DNA of 64,000 nucleotides, taken from the NCBI RefSeq assembly GCF_017377875.1, contig NZ_CP070975.1, positions 2,790,001-2,854,000 of the forward strand. Reading direction: 5' to 3'. Shown here in pieces: positions 18,577 through 29,344 of this stretch (position 1 is its first letter; each line of letters begins with the position of its first letter). The position numbers and the translations under genes are program-made. The DNA is from Alcaligenes sp. SORT26. Its GTDB lineage: Bacteria > Pseudomonadota > Gammaproteobacteria > Burkholderiales > Burkholderiaceae_B. A model generated the notes under the pieces. It saw only the letters and a list, made by a program, of their open reading frames with translations, had not been told where the DNA came from and did not search any database.

Positions 18577-18625
18577 CACTGACACTTTTTGCAGGTGTAC
18601 AACACCCAAAAAAGTGCCAGCAGTG
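18577..18625 (-). other. Long hairpin in the rpoA-rplQ gap
   Basis: Arms CACTG...CACTTTTT and AAAAAAGTG...CAGTG (with a small bulge) enclose an inner GGTGT/ACACC stem. It sits in the 203-base space between two genes that are usually close together, so it may be an RNA processing or attenuation site. Confidence 0.5.
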
Positions 18626-18653
18626 TCTAAGAAACTACCGTCTTGATGACGAC

Positions 18654-19637
18654 TTATGGACGCTCAAGGCCCAGAGGTGGCCAGTTTTCGAGCTTCATGC
18701 CCAAAGTCAGACCACGTGCAGCCAGGACTTCCTTGATTTCGTTCAAGGACTTGCGACCCAGGTTTGGAGTCTTCAACAGCTCGTTTTCGGTACGCTGGAT
18801 CAGATCGCCGATGTAGTAAATATTTTCGGCTTTCAGGCAGTTTGCGGAACGAACCGTCAATTCCAGATCGTCGACAGGACGCAGCAGCACTGGATCGATC
18901 TGTGGAGCGCCACGTACTGGAGCTTCGTAGGCATCGCCCACACCTTCCAGAGCAGCAAACACCGAGATTTGATCCATCAGGATGCGAGCGGACTGACGCA
19001 CTGCTTCCTCGGGCGAGATCACGCCGTTGGTTTCAATGTCCAGAACCAGCTTGTCCAGGTCAGTACGCTGTTCCACACGGGCGTTTTCGACCGCGTAGCT
19101 AACACGACGCACTGGGCTGTAAGAAGCGTCCAGCACAATACGGCCGATCGTGTGAGTGCGATCATCAGCCAAGGCACGGACGTTACCAGGCACGTAACCA
19201 CGGCCTTGCTCAACCTTGATCTGCATTTCCAGCTTGCCGTCGTCGGTCAAGGTGGCAATCACATGATTGGGGTTGATGATTTCAACGTCGTGCGGCAGTT
19301 CGATGTCGCTAGCCAGAACCTGGCCGGCGCCTTCTTTGCGCAGGATCAGGGTGACTTCTTCACGGCTGTGCAGCTTGAACACCACGCCCTTCAGGTTCAT
19401 CAAGATATCAACCACGTCCTCGCCCACGCCTGGCAGCGTGGAGTACTCGTGCACCACACCGGTGATTTGCACTTCAGTTGGTGCATAGCCGGTCATGGAG
19501 GACAGCAAGATACGACGCAGTGCGTTACCCAGAGTGTGGCCGTAGCCGCGCTCGAAAGGCTCCATGATCACTTTGGCGTGATTTTTGCTGATCGGTTCAA
19601 CTTCGATGGAACGGGGTTTCAAAAAACCTTGAGACAT
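18654..19637 (-). CDS. rpoA: RNA polymerase alpha subunit
   Basis: 327 residues. The N-terminal assembly domain ([21 protein letters not shown] at about 28-48) forms the alpha dimer on which beta and beta' assemble. The C-terminal domain ([47 protein letters not shown] at about 258-304) binds UP elements and activators. It lies between rpsD and rplQ, the standard alpha-operon order. Confidence 0.98.
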   Translation of the reverse strand: MSQGFLKPRSIEVEPISKNHAKVIMEPFERGYGHTLGNALRRILLSSMTGYAPTEVQITGVVHEYSTLPGVGEDVVDILMNLKGVVFKLHSREEVTLILRKEGAGQVLASDIELPHDVEIINPNHVIATLTDDGKLEMQIKVEQGRGYVPGNVRALADDRTHTIGRIVLDASYSPVRRVSYAVENARVEQRTDLDKLVLDIETNGVISPEEAVRQSARILMDQISVFAALEGVGDAYEAPVRGAPQIDPVLLRPVDDLELTVRSANCLKAENIYYIGDLIQRTENELLKTPNLGRKSLNEIKEVLAARGLTLGMKLENWPPLGLERP

Positions 19638-19718
19638 TCGATTTCCTTTTCAATACCCTCGGCTCGTTACACCGATAAGGCTGACGGAAACTGGCCTAAG
19701 CCAGCAGAAAGTATCGCA

Positions 19719-19751
19719 AAGCCCACTTGCCGAAAAACGGGAAGTGGGCTT
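19719..19751 (-). other. Hairpin in the rpsD-rpoA gap
   Basis: 10-bp perfect stem AAGCCCACTT/AAGTGGGCTT, continued inward by CCG/CGG around an AAAAA loop. A second small hairpin (CTGGC-CTAA-GCCAG) is at 19691-19704. No strong T-run follows, so partial attenuation or RNA processing is more likely than full termination. Confidence 0.5.
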
Positions 19752-19789
19752 GCTTTACTGCATTGTGTAAGCAGTCTTCGCGTAAAAGA

Positions 19790-20413
19790 TTAACGCGAGT
19801 ACAACTCAACAACCAGCGATTCGTTGACGTCTTGAGCGACATCAGCGCGGTCTGGAGCTTGTTTGAACACGCCGGACAGCTTGGCAGCGTCAACTTCCAC
19901 CCACTGAGGCAAGCCAATGCCAGTAGCCAGATCCAGGGATTCCTTGATACGGCCTTGGGATTTAGCTTTTTCGCGGACGGCAACAACGTCACCAGCCTTG
20001 ATCAGCATGGAAGCGATGTCAGCGGTGTGACCGTTGACTTCGATGGCGCGGTGGTTAACCAACTGACGAGCTTCGGCACGTGTAGAGCCAAAACCCATGC
20101 GGTATACCACGTTGTCCAGACGCGATTCCAGCAATTGAATCAGCGTTTCACCGGTGTTGCCACGGCGGCGGTCAGCTTCAACATAGTATTTGCGGAATTG
20201 CTTTTCCAGCACGCCGTACATACGCTTGAGCTTTTGCTTTTCGCGAAGCTGCAGACCGAAGTCAGACGTACGAGCACCAGAGGTGCGGCCGTGCTGACCA
20301 GGACGCGATTCCAGTTTGCACTTGGAATCCAGCGAGCGACGGGCGCTCTTCAAAAACAGATCAGTACCCTCGCGGCGCGAGAGTTTGCACTTTGGTCCAA
20401 TATAACGAGCCAC
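19790..20413 (-). CDS. rpsD: Small subunit ribosomal protein S4
   Basis: 207 residues. The start is a GTG at 20413 giving [16 protein letters not shown], the universal S4 N-terminus; the longer frame to 20455 overlaps rpsK and is rejected. It binds 16S rRNA early in 30S assembly and in E. coli represses its own operon translationally. The S4 RNA-binding domain ([27 protein letters not shown]) is near residues 95-125. Confidence 0.97.
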   Translation of the reverse strand: MARYIGPKCKLSRREGTDLFLKSARRSLDSKCKLESRPGQHGRTSGARTSDFGLQLREKQKLKRMYGVLEKQFRKYYVEADRRRGNTGETLIQLLESRLDNVVYRMGFGSTRAEARQLVNHRAIEVNGHTADIASMLIKAGDVVAVREKAKSQGRIKESLDLATGIGLPQWVEVDAAKLSGVFKQAPDRADVAQDVNESLVVELYSR

Positions 20414-20424
20414 TTTGCTTCCCC

Positions 20425-20823
20425 TTAGATGCGACGACGCTTGGGTGGACGGCAACCGTTATGCGGAACCGGTGTGATGTCTGCAATGCTGGTAATTTTG
20501 ATACCCAGAGCATTCAGAGCACGCACAGACGATTCACGGCCGGGGCCGGGACCCTTGATGCGAACTTCAAGATTTTTAATACCGTATTCCATGGCAGTAC
20601 GGCCGGCTGTTTCAGCGGCAACCTGCGCGGCAAACGGCGTGGATTTACGAGAGCCTTTAAAGCCCGCGCCACCCGACGTTGCCCAGGACAATGCGTTGCC
20701 CTGACGGTCAGTAATGGTGATGATCGTGTTGTTAAAAGAAGCGTGGACGTGAGCAATCCCGTCCGACACGCTTTTTTTGACTTTCTTGCGTGCGCGTGAA
20801 GCGCTGCTAGAAGCTTTGGCCAT
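20425..20823 (-). CDS. rpsK: Small subunit ribosomal protein S11
   Basis: 132 residues. Signature [29 protein letters not shown] and C-terminal [16 protein letters not shown]. It forms part of the 30S platform near the mRNA exit. It lies 11 bases upstream of the rpsD GTG start. Confidence 0.97.
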   Translation of the reverse strand: MAKASSSASRARKKVKKSVSDGIAHVHASFNNTIITITDRQGNALSWATSGGAGFKGSRKSTPFAAQVAAETAGRTAMEYGIKNLEVRIKGPGPGRESSVRALNALGIKITSIADITPVPHNGCRPPKRRRI

Positions 20824-20837
20824 CTTCTATTCCTCGA

Positions 20838-21203
20838 TTATTTCTTCAGGGACGCGGCGGCGCGACGCGGACCTTTACGGGTGCGAGCGTTAGTGCGTGT
20901 ACGTTGGCCGCGCACTGGCAGACCGCGACGGTGACGCATGCCACGGTAAGTTCCCAAGTCAGCCAAACGCTTGATCGAGAGCTGAACTTCACGACGCAGG
21001 TCACCTTCTACGGTGAACAGGCCAATCTGTTCGCGAATGCGCTCGAGTTCCGCGTCGGTCAGATCTTTGACCTTCTTGGAGTATTCAATGCCCGACGCAA
21101 CGCAAATCTTGCGAGCGCGGGTGCGACCGATGCCGAAAATCGCGGTAAGACCGATTTCGGCGTGTTGATGCGGCGGGATGTTAATGCCGGCAATACGGGC
21201 CAT
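20838..21203 (-). CDS. rpsM: Small subunit ribosomal protein S13
   Basis: 121 residues, beginning [26 protein letters not shown] and ending in the basic tail [21 protein letters not shown] that contacts P-site tRNA. First gene of the classical alpha-operon part, downstream of rpmJ. Confidence 0.97.
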   Translation of the reverse strand: MARIAGINIPPHQHAEIGLTAIFGIGRTRARKICVASGIEYSKKVKDLTDAELERIREQIGLFTVEGDLRREVQLSIKRLADLGTYRGMRHRRGLPVRGQRTRTNARTRKGPRRAAASLKK

Positions 21204-21239
21204 GGTTATTCCTTGTTAAATCGGTTGCGTTTCGGCAAC

Positions 21240-21353
21240 TTAGCCTTGACGCTGCTTGTGGCGTGGATCGGTGCAGATGACTCGCACCACGCCATGACGT
21301 TTAATGATTTTGCAGTTGCGGCAGATCCGCTTTACTGATGCCATTACCTTCAT
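21240..21353 (-). CDS. rpmJ: Large subunit ribosomal protein L36
   Basis: A 37-residue protein. It matches the L36 family almost throughout ([20 protein letters not shown]..., ending DPRHKQRQG). The zinc-binding set is intact (C11, C14, C27, H32-type spacing), so this is the zinc-dependent C+ form. It lies between infA and rpsM. Confidence 0.97.
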   Translation of the reverse strand: MKVMASVKRICRNCKIIKRHGVVRVICTDPRHKQRQG

Positions 21354-21386
21354 GGTTTGACTCCTAGTTTCCTGTAACCGGGCCGC

Positions 21387-21605
21387 TTATTTGGAGCGGA
21401 ACACAATTCGTGCTCGGGATAGATCATAGGGCGTGAGCTCCACAGTGACCTTGTCGCCCGGCAGAATCCGGATATAGTGCATACGCATTTTGCCTGAAAT
21501 GTATCCAAGCACTACGTGACCATTTTCCAGCTTGACGCGAAAAGTTGCGTTGGGAAGGTTCTCAAGAACCTGTCCCTGCATTTGAATAACGTCGTCCTTT
21601 GCCAT
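21387..21605 (-). CDS. infA: Translation initiation factor IF-1
   Basis: 72 residues, a single OB-fold: [41 protein letters not shown] and [23 protein letters not shown]. It blocks the ribosomal A site during initiation. Placement between secY and rpmJ is common in betaproteobacteria. Confidence 0.97.
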   Translation of the reverse strand: MAKDDVIQMQGQVLENLPNATFRVKLENGHVVLGYISGKMRMHYIRILPGDKVTVELTPYDLSRARIVFRSK

Positions 21606-21614
21606 TTTCGTGAA

Positions 21615-22940
21615 TTACCGCATCGGCAAGCTCGAGCCTTTGAAGTTAGCCTTCTTGAGCAGCGAGTCGTATTGTTGTGACATGACATAGGCCTGGGCCT
21701 GCGCCATGAAGTCCATGGTTACTACAACAATAATCAGCAAGGATGTGCCGCCGAAATAAAACGGTACATTCCAGCGCATTTGCAAGAACTCTGGTACCAG
21801 ACATACCAAGGTGATGTAGATAGCACCGGCCAACGTCAAACGCATCAAAATCTTGTCGATATAACGCGCTGTCTGATCACCGGGACGAATCCCTGGTACG
21901 AAAGCTCCACTCTTTTTCAGGTTGTCTGCAGTTTCGCGGCTGTTAAACACCAGGGCCGTGTAGAAAAAGCAGAACAAAATGATCAGCGCGGAGAACAAAG
22001 TAATGTAAAGCGGCTGACGCGGCGACAAAGCAGCCTCGATTTCACGCAGCCAACCCAGACCGGGCGTGCTGGAAAACCAATTAGCAATCGTCGCTGGCAA
22101 CAGAATGATGGACGAGGCGAAGATCGGAGGGATCACACCAGCCATATTCAGTTTCAGCGGCAAATGCGAGCTTTGACCACCATAGATACGGTTACCTACT
22201 TGCCGTTTGGCGTAGTTGACCGTGATACGACGCTGACCACGCTCGACAAAGACGACGAAGTACGTGACGGCGGCTACTAAAACGAGGATAAACAGTGCCG
22301 ATAGAATCGACATGGAATCCGTACGCACCAGATCAAGCATGCCGCCCAAAGCATTAGGCAGACCCGCTACGATACCGGCAAAGATCAAGATGGAAATACC
22401 ATTACCCAATCCGCGTTCAGTGATCTGTTCACCCAGCCACATGACGAACATGGTGCCAGTGACCAGTGTTACCACTGTCGTGAAGCGAAACAACATCCCT
22501 GGGTCGATAACCAGACCGGGCTGTGATTCTAGAGCGATGGAAATCCCAACTCCCTGGAACAAGGCCAAAAAGACTGTTCCGTAACGGGTGTACTGCGTGA
22601 TCTTGCGACGACCTGACTCACCCTCTTTCTTGATTGCTTCCAGCGTAGGCACCACAGCGGTCATCAATTGCATGATGATGGACGCCGAGATGTAGGGCAT
22701 GATTCCCAGTGCGAACACTGAGAATCGCTCTAAAGCACCACCGGAGAACATATTAAACAAACCCAGAATACCACTCTGGTTTTGAGTAAACAGTTCGGAC
22801 AAGGCATCAGGATTGATGCCTGGTACCGGAATGTGCGTACCCAAGCGGTAGACAATCAGGGCGAGCAACAGGAAAACGAGACGACGTTTCAAATCGCCGT
22901 AGCGCGGACCCGACTTACTCTGTGCCTGAGCTTTTGCCAC
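21615..22940 (-). CDS. secY: Protein translocase subunit SecY
   Basis: 441 residues with about ten TM helices; the channel-forming subunit of SecYEG. Recognisable blocks are [90 protein letters not shown] and [18 protein letters not shown]. It lies in the spc operon after rplO. Confidence 0.98.
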   Translation of the reverse strand: MAKAQAQSKSGPRYGDLKRRLVFLLLALIVYRLGTHIPVPGINPDALSELFTQNQSGILGLFNMFSGGALERFSVFALGIMPYISASIIMQLMTAVVPTLEAIKKEGESGRRKITQYTRYGTVFLALFQGVGISIALESQPGLVIDPGMLFRFTTVVTLVTGTMFVMWLGEQITERGLGNGISILIFAGIVAGLPNALGGMLDLVRTDSMSILSALFILVLVAAVTYFVVFVERGQRRITVNYAKRQVGNRIYGGQSSHLPLKLNMAGVIPPIFASSIILLPATIANWFSSTPGLGWLREIEAALSPRQPLYITLFSALIILFCFFYTALVFNSRETADNLKKSGAFVPGIRPGDQTARYIDKILMRLTLAGAIYITLVCLVPEFLQMRWNVPFYFGGTSLLIIVVVTMDFMAQAQAYVMSQQYDSLLKKANFKGSSLPMR

Positions 22941-22952
22941 CGTGACCCCTTG

Positions 22953-23393
22953 TTATTCCAGCGAGCCGCCGGCTGCTTCGATCACGGCGCGAGCGCCGGC
23001 CGTTGCATTAATGCCTTTCAGCGCAACTTTACGGGAAAGTTCACCGGACTTGATGACTTTAGCGTAACGCACCATTTGGCCAACCACGCCAGCCTGCTTC
23101 AGTGCCTGGACGTCGATAACTTCGGCATCCATTTTTTGCAGTTCGGACAGACGTACTTCTGCGTACAGGTGGTCGTCCAGGGTGGTGAAACCACGCTTGG
23201 GCAAACGACGTTGCAAAGGCATTTGACCGCCTTCGAAACCGACTTTATGAAAACCACCCGAGCGGGATTTTTGGCCTTTATGACCACGTCCGCCGGTTTT
23301 GCCCAAGCCGGAACCGACACCGCGACCAACACGACGTGCTGCGTGTTTGGCGCCAGCGGCGGGCTTGAGATTGTTTAATTGCAATTCAGACAT
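22953..23393 (-). CDS. rplO: Large subunit ribosomal protein L15
   Basis: 146 residues. N-terminus [47 protein letters not shown] (about residues 1-47) is the glycine/arginine-rich L15 signature that threads into 23S rRNA. It lies between rpmD and secY. Confidence 0.97.
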   Translation of the reverse strand: MSELQLNNLKPAAGAKHAARRVGRGVGSGLGKTGGRGHKGQKSRSGGFHKVGFEGGQMPLQRRLPKRGFTTLDDHLYAEVRLSELQKMDAEVIDVQALKQAGVVGQMVRYAKVIKSGELSRKVALKGINATAGARAVIEAAGGSLE

Positions 23394-23404
23394 CCCGATT
23401 CCTT

Positions 23405-23590
23405 TCAGGCTTCCGAGACCGTAACCAGATAATCCACCTTGCGGATCATCCCACGAACCTCAGGAGTATCAACCAATACACGGCTGGTGTTGACTCGGCG
23501 CAGACCCAGGCCGCGAACGGTGTCGCGATGGCTTTGCTTTGTACCGATGACCGAACGCACCAACGTAACTTTGATTTGTTTCTGTGCCAT
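23405..23590 (-). CDS. rpmD: Large subunit ribosomal protein L30
   Basis: 61 residues, normal for the family: [26 protein letters not shown] followed by a short ferredoxin-like fold. It starts 3 bases after the rpsE stop, so translation is probably coupled. Confidence 0.96.
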   Translation of the reverse strand: MAQKQIKVTLVRSVIGTKQSHRDTVRGLGLRRVNTSRVLVDTPEVRGMIRKVDYLVTVSEA

Positions 23591-23593
23591 GAC

Positions 23594-24115
23594 TTACCCC
23601 AGAATTTCTTCAACTGTCTTGCCGCGCTTGGCAGCAATGTCAGCAGGTGTCGAGCAAGCACGCAAACCGTTCAATGTAGCGCGAACCATGTTGTATGGGT
23701 TGCTGGAACCCAGGCTCTTGGCTACGACGTTGCGAACGCCCATCACTTCGAAGATAGCGCGCATTGGGCCGCCGGCGATAACGCCAGTACCTTCAGCTGC
23801 GGGAGAGATCAGAACGGTGGCTGCACCGTGCTTACCAACTACGGTGTGATGCAGAGTGCCGTTTTTCAGAGGCACTTTGATCAGACCGCGACGGGCCTGT
23901 TCCATTGCCTTTTGAACAGCAACGGGTACTTCGCGGGCTTTGCCCTTACCCATGCCGATGCGACCATCGCCATCACCGACTACGGCCAGCGAAGCAAAGC
24001 TCATGGTGCGACCACCTTTAACGACTTTGCTGACGCGGTTGACCGCAATCATCTTTTCTTTCAGGCCGTCATCGCGCTCTTGCTCTGGAGCCTGTCTGCC
24101 TTGTGCTTTAGCCAT
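23594..24115 (-). CDS. rpsE: Small subunit ribosomal protein S5
   Basis: 173 residues. It has the S5 double-stranded RNA-binding segment ([47 protein letters not shown], about 19-66) and the C-terminal [25 protein letters not shown]. It contributes to translational accuracy near the mRNA entry site. Confidence 0.97.
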   Translation of the reverse strand: MAKAQGRQAPEQERDDGLKEKMIAVNRVSKVVKGGRTMSFASLAVVGDGDGRIGMGKGKAREVPVAVQKAMEQARRGLIKVPLKNGTLHHTVVGKHGAATVLISPAAEGTGVIAGGPMRAIFEVMGVRNVVAKSLGSSNPYNMVRATLNGLRACSTPADIAAKRGKTVEEILG

Positions 24116-24127
24116 TTGATAATTCCT

Positions 24128-24481
24128 TTAGAATTTCAAGCCGGCTTCACGCGCGGCCTCGGCCAGCGCTTTCACGCGGCCATGGTAACGGAAGCCCGAG
24201 CGGTCAAAAGCAACCGTCTCGATGCCCGCAGCCTTCGCCTTTTCGGCGACGCGCTTGCCAACCAGGCTGGCTGCCGCTACGTTGCTGCCAACGGCCAATT
24301 CTTTGCGAACTTCGGTCTCGACAGTGGAAGCACTGACCAGAACGCGGTCGCCTTCGGGCGAGATGATGCTCGCGTAAATATGCGTATTCGTGCGATGCAC
24401 CGACAGGCGGTGTACGCGCAGCTCGGCGATCTTGCGGCGAGTAGCCACTGCACGACGCATACGGGATTGTTTCTTGTCCAT
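24128..24481 (-). CDS. rplR: Large subunit ribosomal protein L18
   Basis: 117 residues; [18 protein letters not shown] and [15 protein letters not shown] are typical. It binds 5S rRNA with L5 and L25. It lies between rplF and rpsE. Confidence 0.97.
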   Translation of the reverse strand: MDKKQSRMRRAVATRRKIAELRVHRLSVHRTNTHIYASIISPEGDRVLVSASTVETEVRKELAVGSNVAAASLVGKRVAEKAKAAGIETVAFDRSGFRYHGRVKALAEAAREAGLKF

Positions 24482-24502
24482 GATTCGTCCTTGCCTGCGG
24501 GC

Positions 24503-25036
24503 TTATTTCTTCTTGGTTTCCTTGAGGATGACGCGTTCGCCGACGTAACGTACACCCTTGCCTTTGTAAGGCTCTGGTGGACGATAGCCACGAATTTCTG
24601 CGGCAACCTGACCAACCACCTGCTTGTTCGAGCCCTTGATCACGATTTCAGTCGGAGTAGGACACTCGGCTTTGATGCCTTCAGGCAGGTCGTGCACGAT
24701 GTCGTGCGAGAAACCAAGTTGCAACTTCAAGGCATTACCCTGGACGGAGGCACGGAAGCCCACGCCAACCAGACTCAGCTTGCGTTCGAAACCGGCGCTG
24801 ACACCAACAACCATGTTGTTGACCAGTTGGCGCACGGTGCCGGACATTGCGTTTGCGTGACGGGTTTCGTTCGCAACTGCAAAAGACAGCTGACCGTCTT
24901 GAAGTTCAATGGTGACGTCGCCAGTCAGAGCTTGAACCAAAGTGCCCAGAGGGCCTTTGACCGTGATCTGATCAGCGGCAATAGTCGTTTCTACGCCCTT
25001 AGGCAGGGAAACGGGATACTTAGCGATACGTGACAT
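24503..25036 (-). CDS. rplF: Large subunit ribosomal protein L6
   Basis: 177 residues with two repeated alpha/beta domains. N-terminus [16 protein letters not shown] and C-terminal [26 protein letters not shown] are diagnostic. It lies at the base of the L7/L12 stalk. Confidence 0.97.
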   Translation of the reverse strand: MSRIAKYPVSLPKGVETTIAADQITVKGPLGTLVQALTGDVTIELQDGQLSFAVANETRHANAMSGTVRQLVNNMVVGVSAGFERKLSLVGVGFRASVQGNALKLQLGFSHDIVHDLPEGIKAECPTPTEIVIKGSNKQVVGQVAAEIRGYRPPEPYKGKGVRYVGERVILKETKKK

Positions 25037-25048
25037 ATGATGTTCTCC

Positions 25049-25444
25049 TTATGCCACGTAGCACAGCACTTCGCCACCGACGCCAGCTGCACGAGCTTTG
25101 CGATCGGTCATCACGCCGCGAGACGTGGACACGATAGCAACACCCAAGCCGTTCATGACTTGAGGGATGTTTGTGCTGCCTTTGTAGATGCGCAGTCCAG
25201 GACGCGAAACGCGGTCGATGCGCTCGATGACTGGCTGGCCGGCATAGTATTTCAGGGTGACTTCCAGCTCTGGCTTGGCTTTTTCGCCAACGATGCGGAA
25301 ATCTTCGATGTAGCCTTCGTCTTTCAGCACAGCAGCAATAGCTGCTTTCAGCTTCGAGGAGGGCATGCTGACCGATGTCTTGTTGACCATTTGCGCGTTA
25401 CGCACGCGGGTCAACATATCGGCGATTGGATCGCTCATGCTCAT
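25049..25444 (-). CDS. rpsH: Small subunit ribosomal protein S8
   Basis: 131 residues; [18 protein letters not shown] at the start and [35 protein letters not shown] at the C-terminus. The first Met is used as in related betaproteobacteria; Met3 is possible. In E. coli S8 represses the spc operon. Confidence 0.96.
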   Translation of the reverse strand: MSMSDPIADMLTRVRNAQMVNKTSVSMPSSKLKAAIAAVLKDEGYIEDFRIVGEKAKPELEVTLKYYAGQPVIERIDRVSRPGLRIYKGSTNIPQVMNGLGVAIVSTSRGVMTDRKARAAGVGGEVLCYVA

Positions 25445-25455
25445 GTGTATTTCTC

Positions 25456-25761
25456 CTACCAGCTGGCCTTGGTCATACCGGGGATCTCGCCGCGCATTGC
25501 CATTTCGCGCACTTTATGGCGAGTCAAACCGAATTTCTTGAAAACACCACGGGGGCGACCGGTGATAACGCAACGGTTGCGTTGACGGGTCGGGTTCGAG
25601 TTGCGTGGCAATTGCTGCAACTGCAAACGAGCCTCGTAGCGTTCTTCGTCAGACTTGGACTGGTCGTCAATGGTCGCTTTCAGTTCGGCACGTTTAGCGG
25701 CGAATTTCTCAGCCAGCTTGACGCGCTTGATGTCGCGATTGATGAGGGAAAGTTTAGCCAC
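25456..25761 (-). CDS. rpsN: Small subunit ribosomal protein S14 (zinc-independent form)
   Basis: 101 residues, the long C-minus form: only one cysteine and no CxxC pairs, unlike rpmJ in the same operon, which keeps its zinc ligands. The C-terminal [27 protein letters not shown] is the family signature. It lies between rplE and rpsH. Confidence 0.97.
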   Translation of the reverse strand: MAKLSLINRDIKRVKLAEKFAAKRAELKATIDDQSKSDEERYEARLQLQQLPRNSNPTRQRNRCVITGRPRGVFKKFGLTRHKVREMAMRGEIPGMTKASW

Positions 25762-25771
25762 GTTGCGCCCC

Positions 25772-26311
25772 TTAGTTGCGGAACGGGAAGCTGAACGCGC
25801 TAAGCAGCGCCTTGGCCTCTTCGTCCGTCTTGGCAGAAGTAGTGATGCTGATGTTCAGACCACGCACTGCGTCGATTTTGTCGTACTCGATTTCGGGGAA
25901 AATGATTTGCTCTTTAACCCCCATGTTGTAGTTGCCACGACCGTCAAACGCACGACCCGACACACCACGGAAGTCACGTACGCGAGGCAGAGCCACAGCG
26001 ACCAGACGATCCAGGAATTCGTACATGCGTTGACCGCGCAGGGTCACCATACAACCAATCGGGTAATCTTCGCGAATCTTGAAACCGGCAATAGCTTTGC
26101 GGGTTTTCGTGATAACGGGCTTCTGACCAGCAATTTTGGTCATGTCCGATACCGCGTTCTCGATGATCTTCTTGTCAGCAACGGCTTCCGAGACACCCAT
26201 GTTCAGGGTGATCTTGGTGATGCGCGGTACTTCCATGATGCTCTTGTACTCGAACTGCTTTTGCAGATCGGCAACCACTTTTTCGCGGTAGAACTCTTGT
26301 AAACGTGTCAT
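25772..26311 (-). CDS. rplE: Large subunit ribosomal protein L5
   Basis: 179 residues. [44 protein letters not shown] and [18 protein letters not shown] are L5 motifs. It carries 5S rRNA in the central protuberance and contacts P-site tRNA. Confidence 0.97.
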   Translation of the reverse strand: MTRLQEFYREKVVADLQKQFEYKSIMEVPRITKITLNMGVSEAVADKKIIENAVSDMTKIAGQKPVITKTRKAIAGFKIREDYPIGCMVTLRGQRMYEFLDRLVAVALPRVRDFRGVSGRAFDGRGNYNMGVKEQIIFPEIEYDKIDAVRGLNISITTSAKTDEEAKALLSAFSFPFRN

Positions 26312-26323
26312 GTTATCCGCCCC

Positions 26324-26644
26324 TTATGCCTTGGCGCCAACGGCTTTGCCGCTGGAACGATAAATACGCGTCTTCTGACCGTCGATCACCTGGATACCAA
26401 CGCGGTCGCCCTTGCCGGTTTCTGGGTTGAACAGAGCAACGTTCGAGATATGGATAGGCATGGTCTTGTCGACGATCCCACCTTGCGTGCCAGCCATAGG
26501 ATTGGCTTTAACGTGTTTTTTGACGACATTGATGCCTTCCACGATAACGTGGTCTGCATCGACGCGTTGCAGTACGGTGCCACGGCGTTTTTTATCACGG
26601 CCGGTCAGCACAATAACTTCGTCGCCTTTACGAATTTTTTGCAT
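26324..26644 (-). CDS. rplX: Large subunit ribosomal protein L24
   Basis: 106 residues with the KOW motif near the N-terminus ([23 protein letters not shown]). An assembly-initiator protein of the 50S subunit. It lies between rplN and rplE. Confidence 0.97.
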   Translation of the reverse strand: MQKIRKGDEVIVLTGRDKKRRGTVLQRVDADHVIVEGINVVKKHVKANPMAGTQGGIVDKTMPIHISNVALFNPETGKGDRVGIQVIDGQKTRIYRSSGKAVGAKA

Positions 26645-26656
26645 TTTTCGCGCTCC

Positions 26657-27025
26657 TTACAGCACTTCGGGAGCCAGGGACACGATCTTCATGAACTTCT
26701 CGGTACGCAGTTCACGCGTCACGGGTCCGAAGATGCGGGTGCCGATAGGCTCCAGCTTGGCATTGAGCAATACGGCGGCATTGCCACCGAAACGAATCAG
26801 CGAACCGTCTTTACGGCGCACGCCCTTAGCGGTACGAACCACTACAGCGTTGTAGATTTCGCCTTTTTTGACGCGTCCGCGCGGGGCCGCTTCTTTAACG
26901 GTAACTTTGATAACGTCACCAATTGCGGCATAACGGCGCTTCGAGCCGCCCAGCACTTTGATGCACATTACAGAACGCGCACCTGTGTTGTCGGCCACGT
27001 CCAGCGTGGTCTGCATTTGAATCAT
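26657..27025 (-). CDS. rplN: Large subunit ribosomal protein L14
   Basis: 122 residues; [33 protein letters not shown] and the C-terminal [13 protein letters not shown] are diagnostic. It is the first gene of the spc operon here. Immediately upstream lies not rpsQ of the S10 operon but the lap locus, so the S10 and spc operons are separated in this genome. Confidence 0.97.
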   Translation of the reverse strand: MIQMQTTLDVADNTGARSVMCIKVLGGSKRRYAAIGDVIKVTVKEAAPRGRVKKGEIYNAVVVRTAKGVRRKDGSLIRFGGNAAVLLNAKLEPIGTRIFGPVTRELRTEKFMKIVSLAPEVL

Positions 27026-27263
27026 GATTTTTCCTGTTCCAACTTAATTGCAACGATCCAGCCAAAATGACTGGGTCACACAACCAGTTTTGGTCCCGTC
27101 AGATTCGGATCCAGCCAGTTCGATACCGTAAACCCGATCTCGATCTGGTCCGGCAAGCCGAACCCTAGGTTGAAATCTTGCGAGAGACAAAACGTTGTAT
27201 TACCAACTTCAATCCGGATAGGCGACTAAGCCTCTCCGGTCAAAATAAAGAGGTAAGCCACAT

Positions 27264-27292
27264 ATACTAGCAAATAAGGCCCGACAAAACAA
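27264..27292 (-). promoter_or_regulatory. Candidate sigma-70 promoter of the spc operon
   Basis: On the - strand TTGTTT (-35, complement of 27287-27292), a 17-base spacer, then TAGTAT (-10, complement of 27264-27269). It lies about 240 bases upstream of rplN in the gap after lapD, leaving a long leader where feedback by a ribosomal protein could act. Confidence 0.5.
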
Positions 27293-27303
27293 GGATTTAT
27301 TTC

Positions 27304-29244
27304 CTAAGGCCTTGGCACGACGGCGTTTTCACGCAACAACTCATCCAACTGGGCACTATTGCTGGCTCGCGTTACTCGACGCAAACCAATGCCCAGTTCC
27401 TGCAAACTTTGCAAGAATGCCATCAGTAAATGTCGCCCACCCACCTCGGCCTGCAGAGTCTGGGCACGCTCATCGTCCAGGACAATGTACTTCAGTGCCA
27501 TCATGTGCAACCACAGGATAGACTCGGGCTGTTCAAGCACCCGGCGCAGACCGAATTGCACACCCAAGGGGCGCAATTTATCCACAAAAGCGACCGTTTC
27601 CACATCATGCTCGCTCAGGCAGTAGGCATCCAGCTCAATAATCAGACGCTGCGCCGTATCCCCTGCCGCAGCCAACACCTGAGCCACCTGATCCGCAAAT
27701 CCGGGCTTGATCACCGATGCCCAGGACACTCGAACGCTTAAACTGCCTTCGTTTTTAGCCAGCCAATCACCTGCCAGCTCCATCGTACGCAAATCGCATT
27801 GCCCGGACAGACCCAAACGAACCGCAACGGGGATAAACAAATAAGCAGGCAAACTGGCCTGGCCCGACTGCTCGGGCAGCAAATTCAAGGTAGCGTCGTG
27901 AATCTTGCCAGCCTGGCCCCACACTTCGACGCCCGGCTTCACATTCAGTTCAATCCGTCCCTGCTCCAGGCCCCGCTCAATACGCGAGTGCCATTCCTGC
28001 TCGCCAATAGAGGAACCCGCCTCGCTATGGGCACCTTCAGAAGGACGGTACTCCACTTCCTGGTGCCCTGCCCCTTCGGCACGCATCAAGGCATTATCCA
28101 AGCGCGTCATCACAGCGCTGAGCGAATCCTGGCCCTCGTAGTTTGTCATCGCCATAGACCATCGGCACAGGCTGCCATCGGGCAGGGGCTGACGCAACTC
28201 CTGCAAGGCGGTACGCAATTCCTGAGCAAAGCCCATCACCTGAGGACCCGTCTGACCTTTAAGCAGCACGATAAAGTCGGAGCCATTCAAACGAGCCAGA
28301 TTGCCCGCATCCATGCCATTTTTCTTCAAAAGCTCTGTACAACGCTGGGTCACCAGGTTCAGCCAGGCATCTACCGCGTCGCGCGACAAGGAGGTATTTA
28401 AAGGCAGCAAGTCCCGCTGACGGAACAGCAATACATGGCCACCCTCCTCTTGCTGCAATACCTGACGGAACAAGTTCACGAAGTACTTGCGGTTGGCCAG
28501 GCCCGTCACCGGGTCGCAGTTCAGCTCCAACTGCAATTGCTCGATTCGGGCATTTTGCTCCTGGCTACTGACACGGATACGGTTTTGCACCGTACTCAAG
28601 GTATGTGTCACGGCCTCCAACTCGGGAATCGTGCGCACTTTCTTGCGGCTGGGCACAGATTCGCTTTGGTCCATCTGTTGCAGCTCGAACTGTACGTGCT
28701 CACGCAAGGCACGGCGCAACCAGGCCATCACCATCAATACAAATACGCCCCAGGCAATCCCGGCACCCAGAACCAGCAAAGTGACACGTACAAAACTTTT
28801 CCACAGACTGGCGCGAGCGTACTCGTCGGCAGGCTTGACCTCGATCGTGCCAATCTGATTCCAGCCATTACTGACATGCGCAGACGCCAAAGGCACATCA
28901 ATTGGCAAGGAGTTGGCGAACCACGCAGGAGAGGAGCCACTGACCTGGGTTTCCTGCTGAGCGCTGCGCTCTACCAGGACGGTATCGGAAGTGTCGTAAA
29001 AACGTATGCGTTCAAACTGACCGGTATCGTACAAAGCTGCGATCAGCAGCTCTTGCGTAATCGGGTCCTGGTTGCTGGGCTGAGACAAGGTCAAGGCCAG
29101 CGAGGTCGCCGCCGACTCGCCCTGAGCCTGCAATTGGCTACTTAAGTACTGCCTTGCCGAATCCACGCTAAACCACAGCGTGCCAATCAAAATAGCAAGA
29201 ATCGCGCACGAGACACTTAGCAAGAGCTGTTTAAGTAAAGACAT
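27304..29244 (-). CDS. lapD: LapD-like c-di-GMP receptor with degenerate GGDEF and EAL domains
   Basis: A 646-residue inner-membrane receptor, close to the Pseudomonas LapD length. An N-terminal TM (about 6-26), a periplasmic LapD/MoxY domain (27-150) with the GW element at 127-128 expected to grip LapG, a second TM (about 153-175), a HAMP-like linker, then GGDEF and EAL domains. Both are catalytically dead: the GGDEF signature reads LNGSDF (319-324) and the EAL site reads HDATLNL (449-455). LapD in Pseudomonas binds c-di-GMP with its EAL domain and then sequesters LapG. It follows lapG by 100 bases on the same strand. Confidence 0.92.
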   Translation of the reverse strand: MSLLKQLLLSVSCAILAILIGTLWFSVDSARQYLSSQLQAQGESAATSLALTLSQPSNQDPITQELLIAALYDTGQFERIRFYDTSDTVLVERSAQQETQVSGSSPAWFANSLPIDVPLASAHVSNGWNQIGTIEVKPADEYARASLWKSFVRVTLLVLGAGIAWGVFVLMVMAWLRRALREHVQFELQQMDQSESVPSRKKVRTIPELEAVTHTLSTVQNRIRVSSQEQNARIEQLQLELNCDPVTGLANRKYFVNLFRQVLQQEEGGHVLLFRQRDLLPLNTSLSRDAVDAWLNLVTQRCTELLKKNGMDAGNLARLNGSDFIVLLKGQTGPQVMGFAQELRTALQELRQPLPDGSLCRWSMAMTNYEGQDSLSAVMTRLDNALMRAEGAGHQEVEYRPSEGAHSEAGSSIGEQEWHSRIERGLEQGRIELNVKPGVEVWGQAGKIHDATLNLLPEQSGQASLPAYLFIPVAVRLGLSGQCDLRTMELAGDWLAKNEGSLSVRVSWASVIKPGFADQVAQVLAAAGDTAQRLIIELDAYCLSEHDVETVAFVDKLRPLGVQFGLRRVLEQPESILWLHMMALKYIVLDDERAQTLQAEVGGRHLLMAFLQSLQELGIGLRRVTRASNSAQLDELLRENAVVPRP

Positions 29245-29344
29245 AGCGCTTCCGTATATTCCATAAATTCTGGTCTAGCCCACCCTGAGGGGTGTCTGGG
29301 ATTTGTTCCTGATCTGTCATCACACACAAAGACTGTGTTCATCA

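Noticed and set aside
20414-20455. Longer start for rpsD
   Set aside because: It overlaps rpsK, and the sequence before VARYIGPKC has no S4 similarity.
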